From Methylocystis iwaonis (GTDB lineage: Bacteria > Pseudomonadota > Alphaproteobacteria > Rhizobiales > Beijerinckiaceae), in NCBI RefSeq assembly GCF_027925385.1, contig NZ_AP027142.1:471001-535000 (forward strand): a stretch of DNA of 64,000 nt, read 5' to 3'. Below are positions 1 through 6,030 of this stretch, in pieces (position 1 is the first letter of the stretch; every line of letters begins with the position of its first letter). The position numbers were made by a program, and so were the translations under genes. Below the pieces are notes generated by a model that was not told where the DNA came from, made no database searches, and saw only the letters and a program-made list of their open reading frames with translations.

Positions 1-1
1 G

Positions 2-190
2 ACGATTCACGCGGAGGCGCCCGACGCCGAGTCCGGCGAGGAGACGGATTTCGTCGTGCGTCTCGATGAGATCGACACATGGGACGCCCCCGACCAGGAC
101 AAGGAAATTCCCATCGACGATTTGCAGAGGATTCTCGACGCGGTGGAGAAGGAGCTCGCCAAGCACGGGCTCACCGTGGATTTCGACTAA
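2..190 (+). CDS. C-terminal end of an unidentified acidic protein (partial)
   Basis: Only the last 62 codons are inside the window; the reading frame is open from base 2 and stops with TAA at 188-190. The visible part is strongly acidic, with many Asp and Glu, and includes the stretch EIPIDDLQRILDAVEKEL, a likely amphipathic helix. It ends VDFD. No signal peptide, membrane segment or metal motif is visible. The size and acidity recall small immunity-type or regulatory proteins, but no family can be named from this fragment. A ~170-bp palindromic element follows in the gap before glpK, and I see no separate terminator. Confidence 0.6.
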   Translation, partial: TIHAEAPDAESGEETDFVVRLDEIDTWDAPDQDKEIPIDDLQRILDAVEKELAKHGLTVDFD

Positions 191-308
191 CGCGCTTTCC
201 GCTCGCGTGGAATCATGCGAGTTAATAAAGCGCGCCGATTCAAAAAAGGAGCGCATTCTTTTCGCAAAAGTCTGTCAACTTCTGCGGAATGCGCTCTAGC
301 TGCGGGGG

Positions 309-479
309 TCATACCATTTCCGTTTGAACAGCTCGCATTGGGGCTTGTCATTCCCGACGGGCCGAAGGCCCGATCGGGAATCCAGGGCCACAAAAGCGCT
401 TGATTGGCTCTGGATTCCCGATCGCTCGCTGCGCGAGCGTCGGGAATGACACCGAGCCAATCAAGCGGATCTCGTATCA
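309..479. repeat. Family B MITE-like palindromic element, copy 1 (complete)
   Basis: A ~170-bp element with imperfect terminal inverted repeats. The left end (TCATACCATTTCCGTTTGA) and the reverse complement of the right end (TGATACGAGATCCGCTTGA) match at most positions, and both run on to TGTCATTCCCGACG. The inner part holds two more hairpins (GGGCCGAAGGCCC type and CGCTCGCTGCGCGAGCG) and paired GGGAATCCAG/CTGGATTCCC arms. Related copies lie near 3.7-3.9, 4.9-5.3, 24.6-24.8 and 63.1-63.3 kb. Its right end overlaps the glpK stop codon (TGA, minus strand, 479-477). It fills most of the 191-476 gap, where I see no gene. Confidence 0.8.
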
Positions 480-1961
480 CTGGCCAGCCCACCCCAGCGA
501 GCGCTCGACCGCCTTCTCCCATGAGGCGACGAGCCGCGCCCGCTCTTCACCCGACATCGCCGGCTCGAAGCGCTGCGAGGCGCGCCAATGGGCGGCAATA
601 TCCTCCAGGCTCTTGAAGACGCCGACGGCGAGGCCGGCCGCATAGGCCGCGCCGAGCGAGGTCGTCTCCAAATGGCGCGGCCGCACCACCGGGGCGTCGA
701 GAATATCGGCCTGAAACTGCATCAGCAGATCATTCGCCGCCATGCCGCCGTCGACTTTCAGCTCCCCAATCGCCACGCCGGAGTCCGCCGTCATTGCGGC
801 GAGAACCTCGCGCGTCTGATAGGCGGCGGCCTCCAGCGCGGCGCGGGCGATATGGCCCTTATTGGAAAAGCGGGTGAGGCCGGCGATGATCCCGCGCGCG
901 TCGCCGCGCCAGCGCGGGGCGTAGAGGCCGGAGAAGGCCGGCACGAAATAGACGTCGCCATTGTCGGGAACGGTTTTCGCCAGCGCCTCGATTTCGTGGC
1001 TCTTCTCGATGAGGCCGAGATTGTCGCGCAGCCATTGCACCAGCGCGCCAGCGATGGCGATGGAGCCTTCGAGCGCATAGACCGGCTTGGCGTCGCCGAG
1101 CTGATAGGCGAGCGTCGTCAGCAGGCCGGCGGTCGAAACATGCGGGGTCTCGCCCGTGTTCATCAGCAGGAAGCAGCCAGTGCCATAGGTGTTCTTGGCG
1201 TCGCCGGGTTCGATACAGGCCTGCCCCAGAAGCGCCGCGTGCTGATCGCCGAGCGCTCCCGCCAGCGGAACGCCCGCGAGCGGCCCTGCGCAATCGCCGT
1301 AAACCTCGCTCGACGAGCATATCTGCGGCAGGCAGGCGCGCGGAACGCCGAAGAGCGCGAGCAGCTCCGTGTCCCATTGCAGGGTCGTAAGGTTCACGAG
1401 CTGCGTTCGGGCGGCGTTTGTGGCGTCGGTGATGTGGCGGCCGGTCAAGCTCCACATGAGCCAACTATCCATCGTCCCGAAAAGGGCCTCGCCGCGCTCG
1501 GCCTTTGCGCGCGCGCCGGGGACATTCTCCAGGAGCCACACGAGCTTCAGCGCCGAGAAATAGGTCGCGAGCGGCAGACCGGTTTTCATCCGCACCAGCT
1601 CGCCGACGCCTTGCGCCAGATATTTATCGACGAGCGGCTGCGTGCGCGTATCCATCCAGACCAGCGCGTTATGGAGCGGCGCGCCCGTCGCGCGGTCCCA
1701 CAACAGACAGGTCTCGCGCTGATTGGTGACGCCGACGGCGGCGAGGTTGTCGGGCGAGAGCCCGGCCTTTTCCAGCGCCCCTTCGATTGCGAGACAGGCG
1801 TTGGCGCGAATCTCGGCCGCATCATGCTCCACCCAGCCCGGGCGCGGATAAATTTGCGCATGTTCACGCTGGTCGAAGGCGAGAATTTCGCCTGCCGCGT
1901 CGATGACCGTGAAGCGCGTGCTGGTCGTGCCCTGGTCGATCGCGCCGATGAATCGCCGCAT
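477..1961 (-). CDS. glpK: glycerol kinase
   Basis: GlpK phosphorylates glycerol to sn-glycerol-3-phosphate with ATP in the cytoplasm. The 494-residue length is normal for the family. The N-terminal phosphate-binding loop is [10 protein letters not shown] (residues 7-16). The FGGY-family features follow: the [13 protein letters not shown] segment, [28 protein letters not shown] and, near the C-terminus, [12 protein letters not shown]. No glpF, glpD or glpR lies beside it, so glycerol entry and G3P oxidation must be encoded elsewhere. The gene is divergent from the small secreted protein at 2079, with 117 bp between them. A palindromic element abuts its 3' end and supplies the stop-codon bases. 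Confidence 0.97.
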   Translation of the reverse strand: MRRFIGAIDQGTTSTRFTVIDAAGEILAFDQREHAQIYPRPGWVEHDAAEIRANACLAIEGALEKAGLSPDNLAAVGVTNQRETCLLWDRATGAPLHNALVWMDTRTQPLVDKYLAQGVGELVRMKTGLPLATYFSALKLVWLLENVPGARAKAERGEALFGTMDSWLMWSLTGRHITDATNAARTQLVNLTTLQWDTELLALFGVPRACLPQICSSSEVYGDCAGPLAGVPLAGALGDQHAALLGQACIEPGDAKNTYGTGCFLLMNTGETPHVSTAGLLTTLAYQLGDAKPVYALEGSIAIAGALVQWLRDNLGLIEKSHEIEALAKTVPDNGDVYFVPAFSGLYAPRWRGDARGIIAGLTRFSNKGHIARAALEAAAYQTREVLAAMTADSGVAIGELKVDGGMAANDLLMQFQADILDAPVVRPRHLETTSLGAAYAAGLAVGVFKSLEDIAAHWRASQRFEPAMSGEERARLVASWEKAVERSLGWAGQ

Positions 1962-2078
1962 GGAGCGCCTTTCTGAATCCTTGCTGAACGGCCGCTTAAT
2001 GCTTAGTTCAAGACTGCTGCGCCACTCTCTCGCACCTTAGCTGGGCGAGGCGCCCTTTTGGCTCCAGGAGAATGCCTC

Positions 2079-2429
2079 ATGAAATTGGTTACCGTCAAAA
2101 CGCTCGCTGGACTGGCCGTCGCCGGCGGGCTGGCCTTCGGCCTTTCGTCGGCTCAGGCCATGCCGGCCCTGGACCCTGGCGTCGCCGTCGGCGGCGGGCC
2201 AAAGGTCGAAAAGGTTTGGTGTGGGCCCTATGGCTGCCGCCCTGGCGGACCGGGTTATGGTTATGGCTGGCGCCCGCGCCCCCCGGTTGTCTACGGCTAT
2301 GGACCGCGTCCGCGTCCTCCAGTCTATGGCTATGGACCGCGTCCGCGTCCCCCGGTCTACGGCTATGGGCCGCGCCCGCGCCCCCCGGTCTACGGCCCGC
2401 ATCCGCGTCCCTGGGGGCCGGGCTACTGA
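2079..2429 (+). CDS. small secreted Pro/Gly/Tyr/Arg-rich repeat protein
   Basis: A 116-residue protein with a clear signal peptide (MKLVTVKTLAGLAVAGGLAF, cleavage near AQA-MP). The short mature part has WCGPYGCRPGG followed by tandem GYGPRPRPPVY units. The start at 2079 is preferred over an in-frame codon 21 nt upstream, because AGGAG lies 8 nt before it and the signal peptide begins there. Two Cys residues could form a disulphide. Similar short Gly/Tyr/Pro/Arg-rich exported proteins are common in Hyphomicrobiales and usually have no known function. The gene stands alone, is divergent from glpK and is followed by a strong hairpin. Confidence 0.8.
   Translation: MKLVTVKTLAGLAVAGGLAFGLSSAQAMPALDPGVAVGGGPKVEKVWCGPYGCRPGGPGYGYGWRPRPPVVYGYGPRPRPPVYGYGPRPRPPVYGYGPRPRPPVYGPHPRPWGPGY
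2295..2393 (+). repeat. three in-phase 33-bp tandem repeats within the secreted protein gene
   Basis: Three 33-bp units start at 2295, 2328 and 2361. Each encodes the 11-residue block GYGPRPRPPVY. They differ only at a few bases, mostly silent. Degenerate partial units flank them (GYGWRPRPPVV before, GPHPRPWGPGY after). Such repeats change length readily by slippage or recombination without breaking the frame. Confidence 0.85.
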
Positions 2430-2466
2430 GCCGGACAGGCTTCTTTCGAAAGAAACGCACAGACAG

Positions 2467-2488
2467 GCCGCGACGGTTTCGTCGCGGC
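2467..2488. repeat. first copy of a duplicated 9-bp-stem hairpin (no T-tract)
   Basis: GCCGCGACG, a GTTT loop and CGTCGCGGC form a perfect hairpin. The identical 22-bp hairpin recurs at 2664-2685, there followed by eight Ts. This copy lacks the T-run. The two copies flank a ~175-bp block holding REP-like palindromes, which suggests that the terminator hairpin was duplicated or split when that block arrived. Confidence 0.75.
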
Positions 2489-2514
2489 TCAGTTGGTTGA
2501 TAAGCTCCGAGGCG

Positions 2515-2640
2515 GCCTCGTCCTTCGAGACGCGAGCTTTGCTCGCTCCTCAGGATGAGGCCTAAGTATTTGATGAAGGTGCAGAAGCTCCTCTTGCTGA
2601 GGAGCCTGCGCAGCGGGCGTCTCGAAGCACGAGGGGCGTT
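2515..2640. repeat. REP-like inverted pair between the duplicated hairpins
   Basis: Two arms of a repeat commonly dispersed in alphaproteobacteria face each other. One reads CTCGTCCTTCGAGACGCGAG with GCTCGCTCCTCAGGATGAGG. The other contains GAGGAGCCTGCGCAGCGGGC and GTCTCGAAGCACGAGG. Neither arm encodes a plausible protein. Together with the two hairpins this accounts for most of the 2430-2877 gap; the rest (2694-2877) holds only the leader of the bfd gene. Confidence 0.6.
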
Positions 2641-2663
2641 ATCGCTACTTTGTCAGCAATCTG

Positions 2664-2693
2664 GCCGCGACGGTTTCGTCGCGGCTTTTTTTT
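2664..2693 (+). terminator. Rho-independent terminator after the secreted protein gene
   Basis: A 9-bp perfect GC-rich stem (GCCGCGACG/CGTCGCGGC) with a 4-nt loop is followed directly by eight Ts. This is a textbook intrinsic terminator for plus-strand transcription, and it stands 235 nt after the stop codon of the gene it probably serves. The same hairpin without Ts occurs at 2467-2488. Confidence 0.8.
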
Positions 2694-2877
2694 GCGCCAT
2701 CTTTGCTTAGCGTGGAAGAGTTCCAAATTTCATATCGGCGGCACGTCGATTGCGATTTTGCCTGTGACCGCCAGAGCCATGTCGGGAAACCGACACTGAC
2801 GGGTTGCAAAACGAGGGAAGCTTTGTAAGCTACTGATGTAAAACGTAGTTTGCAATCTTTCCAAACTGGGCGAAGCC

Positions 2878-3114
2878 ATGATCGTTTGCTCCTGCAACGT
2901 CCTCTCCGACCGCGACGTGCGCGAATCTCTCAGCGCGCGCGCCGATCGTCCCTCCGTGGGGGCGGTATTCCGCAGCATGGGCTGTGAGGCGAAATGCGGA
3001 CGCTGCGTGCGCAGCATCGTCGCGCTTGTCGATCAGCACGCCACGGCGAGACTGGACGAATGTCGCGGAACGAGCGATTGTGATAGCTGCCGCGCCGACG
3101 GTTTGGCGGCGTGA
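2878..3114 (+). CDS. bfd: bacterioferritin-associated ferredoxin
   Basis: Bfd is a small [2Fe-2S] protein that docks on bacterioferritin and reduces its stored ferric iron so that it can be released. The 78-residue product starts MIVCSCNVLSD and has the family cluster ligands: C4 and C6 (CxC), then C40 and C43 (CxxC in the CEAKCGRC segment). Extra cysteines at 36, 62, 68 and 71 form a Cys-rich tail not needed for the cluster. The gene lies 28 nt upstream of bfr and is probably co-transcribed with it. A loose promoter-like pair (TTGCAA at 2804, TAAGCT at 2826) precedes it; no clear Irr or Fur box was found. Confidence 0.93.
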   Translation: MIVCSCNVLSDRDVRESLSARADRPSVGAVFRSMGCEAKCGRCVRSIVALVDQHATARLDECRGTSDCDSCRADGLAA

Positions 3115-3142
3115 GTTTAAGAAACATGGAAAGGGATTGCGC

Positions 3143-3622
3143 ATGCGCGGCGACGCGAAGGTTATCGAATATCTCAATCGCGGGCTTCGCGCCGAGCTGA
3201 CGGCGGTCAACCAATATTGGCTGCATTATCGCATTTTCGACAATTGGGGTTTCAAGGAGCTGGCCGAGAAATGGCGTAAGGAATCGATCGAGGAGATGTA
3301 TCACGCCGATCATTTCACCAAGCGCATCCTTTTCCTCGAAGGTTTCCCGAATATGCAGGTGCTCGACCCGCTGCGCATCGGCCAGACCGTCGAGGAGATC
3401 ATCGCCGCCGATCTCGCCACCGAGTCGGACGCTCGCAAGCTGTACATAGAGGCCGCCGTTTATTGCGACTCCGTGGACGACCGCGTGTCGATGGAGCTTT
3501 TCGAGAGCATCATCAAGAGCGAGGAAGGACATATCGACTTCCTCGAGACCCAGCAGGAGCTGATCCGGCAGCTCGGCGTGCAGCTCTACAGCCAGAAGCA
3601 TATGGGCGGGCTTTCGTCCTAA
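3143..3622 (+). CDS. bfr: bacterioferritin
   Basis: Bacterioferritin forms a 24-subunit shell that oxidises Fe(II) at a di-iron site and stores it as ferric mineral. The 159-residue product has the standard MRGDAKVIEYLNRGLRAELT opening. All six ferroxidase ligands are in place (E18, E51, H54, E94, E127, H130), and so is the haem-ligand Met (M52). I chose the start at 3143 because it matches the family N-terminus and has AAGGG 7 nt upstream, although the frame stays open further upstream. It is paired with bfd, the usual partner for iron release. Confidence 0.97.
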   Translation: MRGDAKVIEYLNRGLRAELTAVNQYWLHYRIFDNWGFKELAEKWRKESIEEMYHADHFTKRILFLEGFPNMQVLDPLRIGQTVEEIIAADLATESDARKLYIEAAVYCDSVDDRVSMELFESIIKSEEGHIDFLETQQELIRQLGVQLYSQKHMGGLSS

Positions 3623-3689
3623 CGCAATTCTTGCGCAAGCGGCCCGTGGGTAGCCGCCGGCGCAAGCACGGCGGCTGTGAAGGGTCTCT

Positions 3690-3890
3690 CGGGTCCGGGA
3701 ATCCAGAGCATAAGAGCGCTGGTTTTGCCCAGAGCCCGTCATTGCGAGCGAAGCGAAGCAATCCAGGGCAGCGACGCGGCCCTGGATTGCTTCGTCGGCT
3801 CCGCCTCCTCGCAATGACGGCGATTACATATGTGCCCAAACGGCGCGAGCGTCGGGAATGGCGCCGAACCGGGCGAGCGGATCTCTTATA
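3690..3890. repeat. composite element: family A palindrome nested inside a family B element
   Basis: The outer parts are family B: GGTCCGGGAATCCAGAGC on the left, and CGGCGCGAGCGTCGGGAATG with GAGCGGATCTC on the right. Between them, at 3736-3820, is a complete family A palindrome (CCGTCATTGCGAGCGAAGC ... CTCGCAATGACGG). The junctions (TTTTGCCCAGAGC before A, and ACGGCG with CCAAACGGCGCGAGC after it) recur at 24.6-24.8 kb, so the composite itself appears to have spread. No gene is seen in the 3623-3923 gap. Confidence 0.75.
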
Positions 3891-3892
3891 AT
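3887..3892 (+). promoter_or_regulatory. possible -10 box at the edge of the family B element
   Basis: A perfect TATAAT stands at the right boundary of the composite repeat, 31 bp before the first plausible start codon of the next gene. No convincing -35 hexamer is visible at the right spacing, so this is only a candidate. If real, the mobile element carries or created the promoter. Confidence 0.3.
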
Positions 3893-3923
3893 ACGGAGCT
3901 GCCAAACGCTCCATGCGCACAAT

Positions 3924-4931
3924 ATGTGTCTTGCTCCCGACGCGCATGGACCGGATGTGACCACTTATCTTTACGACGCGCCCGCGTCTCAATCGCGACA
4001 ATCGCTTGCGACGCAATGGCGCCGCGCCGAAGCCGTGGGCCTTGCGATCGACCAGGCCTTCACCGAGCAGGAGGCGGACGCCCCCACGGAGCGCCGTCCT
4101 GTCTACGACAAGCTCAAAGCGGGAGACACGCTCGTCGTCAGCGGAGTCGGCTGCCTCGGCGAAAGCTACGCTGAAATAACGGACGTGATCCGCGATCTCA
4201 TGCGCAGGCGAATCTGCGTGCGGTCGATCTACGACAATCTGACCTTCGACGGCCGCGTCGCGGACGCAGGAAAGCAGGCGTCGCGGGATTCGCTGATCGC
4301 TTTCGCCGCCGCGGCGGCGGAGACCCAGAAGACCGCAAAGCGCGCGGCGCAGACGCGTCAGGCGCTCGTCGCGGAAGTTTCGGCGCCCGAGCCGGTAGGA
4401 AAGGACCGTCACGGGCCGGTCCTGCAATTCGGCGTCGTCGCCGCCCAGCTTTCCGCTCTTGCCGTGGCGGCCTATTTGGCGAGCTTCGTGTCGCCCAAAC
4501 TCAGTCGGCATTCCCCCGCTTCGCCGCCGGCTCAAATGGCCGCGCTCGATCGCCAGAGAGCGGAGGCGCCGCTCCCTCCGCCCGCCGATTTTCGGGAAAT
4601 ACCAAGGGAAAAGCCTGCCATCGTTGCGAGCGATAGCAACAATCAGGAGGCGTCAGGCGACGCCCGGCAATCCCTTGGGATTTCTCCGGAGCGGGAGCAG
4701 GAGATTTTTTCGACTGTCGGCGATTGGCGATCGGCGCGCGTCAAAGACGCGTCTTTCGCCGTCGCCGCCGGAGCTATCGTTCCGCGTGGCGTCCATCTCG
4801 CCATTTTCCCGCGCCGGCTGGTCGCGCGCGAGGCGGTATTGCGCGGCTATCGATTCATCGTCTCGGGACAACGGATCGGCGTCGTCGACCCCACCAATCG
4901 GCGGATCGTCGCCATTTTGAAGAAGGAATGA
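3924..4931 (+). CDS. membrane protein with degenerate resolvase-like N-domain and DUF1236-like C-domain
   Basis: About 335 residues. The N-terminal ~125 residues follow the serine-recombinase fold (TYLYDAPASQ, PVYDKLKAGDTLVVSGVGCLG, DLMRRRICVRSIYDN). The catalytic features are missing: the usual RVST with its nucleophilic Ser reads YDAP, and the DRLGRS arginine motif reads GCLGES. One membrane helix follows (LSALAVAAYLASFVSPKL), then a Pro-rich linker. The C-terminal PRGVHLAIFPRRLV, GYRFIVSG and VDPTNRRIVAIL segments resemble DUF1236 domains. It is therefore not an active recombinase. The start is uncertain: ATG 3924, or GTG 3957, which begins exactly at the domain. An earlier in-frame ATG lies inside the repeat. 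The role is unknown, and the topology suggests a cytoplasmic sensor-like domain with a periplasmic tail. Confidence 0.65.
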   Translation: MCLAPDAHGPDVTTYLYDAPASQSRQSLATQWRRAEAVGLAIDQAFTEQEADAPTERRPVYDKLKAGDTLVVSGVGCLGESYAEITDVIRDLMRRRICVRSIYDNLTFDGRVADAGKQASRDSLIAFAAAAAETQKTAKRAAQTRQALVAEVSAPEPVGKDRHGPVLQFGVVAAQLSALAVAAYLASFVSPKLSRHSPASPPAQMAALDRQRAEAPLPPPADFREIPREKPAIVASDSNNQEASGDARQSLGISPEREQEIFSTVGDWRSARVKDASFAVAAGAIVPRGVHLAIFPRRLVAREAVLRGYRFIVSGQRIGVVDPTNRRIVAILKKE

Positions 4932-4947
4932 GGCGGGGCCGCGGGCG

Positions 4948-5286
4948 TTATCGCATTTCCATTTGAACAGCTCGACGGGGATTTGTCACGGCGGGCCGAA
5001 AGCCCGACCGAATCCAGAGCCCAAAAAGCGCTGGTGTTGCTCTGGATTCCCGATCGCTCGCCCAAGCGAGCGTCGGGAATGACACCCCGTCATTGCGAGC
5101 GTAGCGAAGCAATCCAGGGCCGCAATAGCTGTTCTGGATTGCTTCGTCGCTACGCTCCTCGCAATGACGGAGACGCTGGGCGCCACTTCAGCACGGGCTC
5201 GCGCGCCAGATCGCGCAGCAAGCGCTAACCTTGCTCTGGATTCCCGATCACTCGCTTCGCGAGCGTATCAATCAAACGCTTCCATA
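4948..5286. repeat. clustered family B and family A elements before the XRE regulator 3' end
   Basis: A family B element occupies ~4948-5086 (left-end TTTCCATTTGAACAGCTCG, hairpin GGGCCGAAAGCCC, right arm CGAGCGTCGGGAATGACACC). It is followed immediately by a complete family A palindrome (5087-5170). A second, partial family B right half lies at 5230-5286 (CTCTGGATTCCCGATCACTC) and runs up to the stop codon of the minus-strand regulator. The linker 5171-5229 shows nothing recognisable. This explains the whole 4932-5286 gap. Confidence 0.75.
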
Positions 5287-5952
5287 TTACTCCATCACCG
5301 CCGCTTTCAGAATGCACACCATAGTCGCCTGCGCCTGCGCCTTGCCGATATTGCGGATGATGTGCGGACGGTCGCAGCGATAGCGCAGCGTCTCGCCGGC
5401 CTTCACCGTCTCCTTGACGCCGGCGACCTCCACCTCCAGCTCGCCCTCGCGCACCGAGAGGCTTTCGACCGAGCCGCGCTGATGGGCGTCCGATTCGAGC
5501 GTCCCGCCCGGATCGGCGGAGAGCTCGTAGGATTGCAGCCATTCGACCGTCTTGATCCAGCCGATGATCGCCAATCGGCATTTGCCGTCGTCGGAGACGA
5601 GGATCGGCGTATCGGCTTTGCTGGTCTTTTCGAGGAAGGGCTCGTCTTCCGTCGTTTGAAGCACGCGCTCGATCGAGACGTCGAGCGCCTGGGCGAGGCG
5701 CCAGATGGTGGCGAGCGTCGGGTTCGTCTCGTTTCGCTCGATCTGGCTGATGATCGACTTGGCGACGCCCGACTGCTGAGACAATTCCGAGAGCGAGAGA
5801 TTATAGGCCTTGCGTAGCCGCTGAACGGTGGCGCCGAGCTGACCCGAGAGCGCCAGCGCGCCCGCTTCGAGAATCTTGTGTTTTTCTTTCCCTTCGACGC
5901 CCATTGCGTTCACGCCGCCCCGGCCGGCTCCCTGTTTTGAGTCGGCCGGCAT
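5287..5952 (-). CDS. XRE-family transcriptional regulator with C-terminal cupin domain
   Basis: A helix-turn-helix of the XRE/Cro type (LRKAYNLSLSELSQQSGVAK, then SQIERNETNPTLATIWRLAQAL) precedes a cupin_2 sensor domain (HQRGSVESLSVREGELEV, then KAGETLRYRCDRPHIIRNIG). Proteins of this architecture bind small ligands in the cupin and repress nearby genes, often their own. The frame is open to 5988, but a palindrome (GTTCGAAATATCGAAC) lies at 5966-5981, so I prefer ATG 5952; a shorter start at 5904 is also possible. The gene lies just downstream of copA on the same strand (~40 bp) and may act on copper or amino-acid metabolism, but the target is not shown by the sequence. Confidence 0.88.
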   Translation of the reverse strand: MPADSKQGAGRGGVNAMGVEGKEKHKILEAGALALSGQLGATVQRLRKAYNLSLSELSQQSGVAKSIISQIERNETNPTLATIWRLAQALDVSIERVLQTTEDEPFLEKTSKADTPILVSDDGKCRLAIIGWIKTVEWLQSYELSADPGGTLESDAHQRGSVESLSVREGELEVEVAGVKETVKAGETLRYRCDRPHIIRNIGKAQAQATMVCILKAAVME

Positions 5953-5965
5953 AATATCCGCTTTT

Positions 5966-5981
5966 GTTCGAAATATCGAAC
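5966..5981. promoter_or_regulatory. candidate operator for the XRE-cupin regulator
   Basis: A perfect inverted repeat, GTTCGA-AATA-TCGAAC, sits 14 bp upstream of the preferred regulator start, in the copA-regulator gap. Its 16-bp symmetrical form fits a dimeric HTH protein, and autoregulation is the simplest reading. Confidence 0.45.
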
Positions 5982-6030
5982 GCGGCATGCAGGCGCTGTG
6001 TAAATTTCAGACGCCGATTGGCTTTAGCCG

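Noticed and set aside
588..1976. Long plus-strand open frame opposite glpK (462 codons)
   Set aside because: It is the antisense shadow of glpK in GC-rich sequence. It has no family motif and no ribosome site, while glpK has every expected motif.
3924..4931. Active serine recombinase or invertase
   Set aside because: The catalytic Ser and the arginine motif are missing, and a membrane helix follows the domain.
3690..5286. CRISPR array suggested by repeated GTCATTGCGAG blocks
   Set aside because: The repeats are long palindromes at irregular spacing with no unique spacers and no cas genes.
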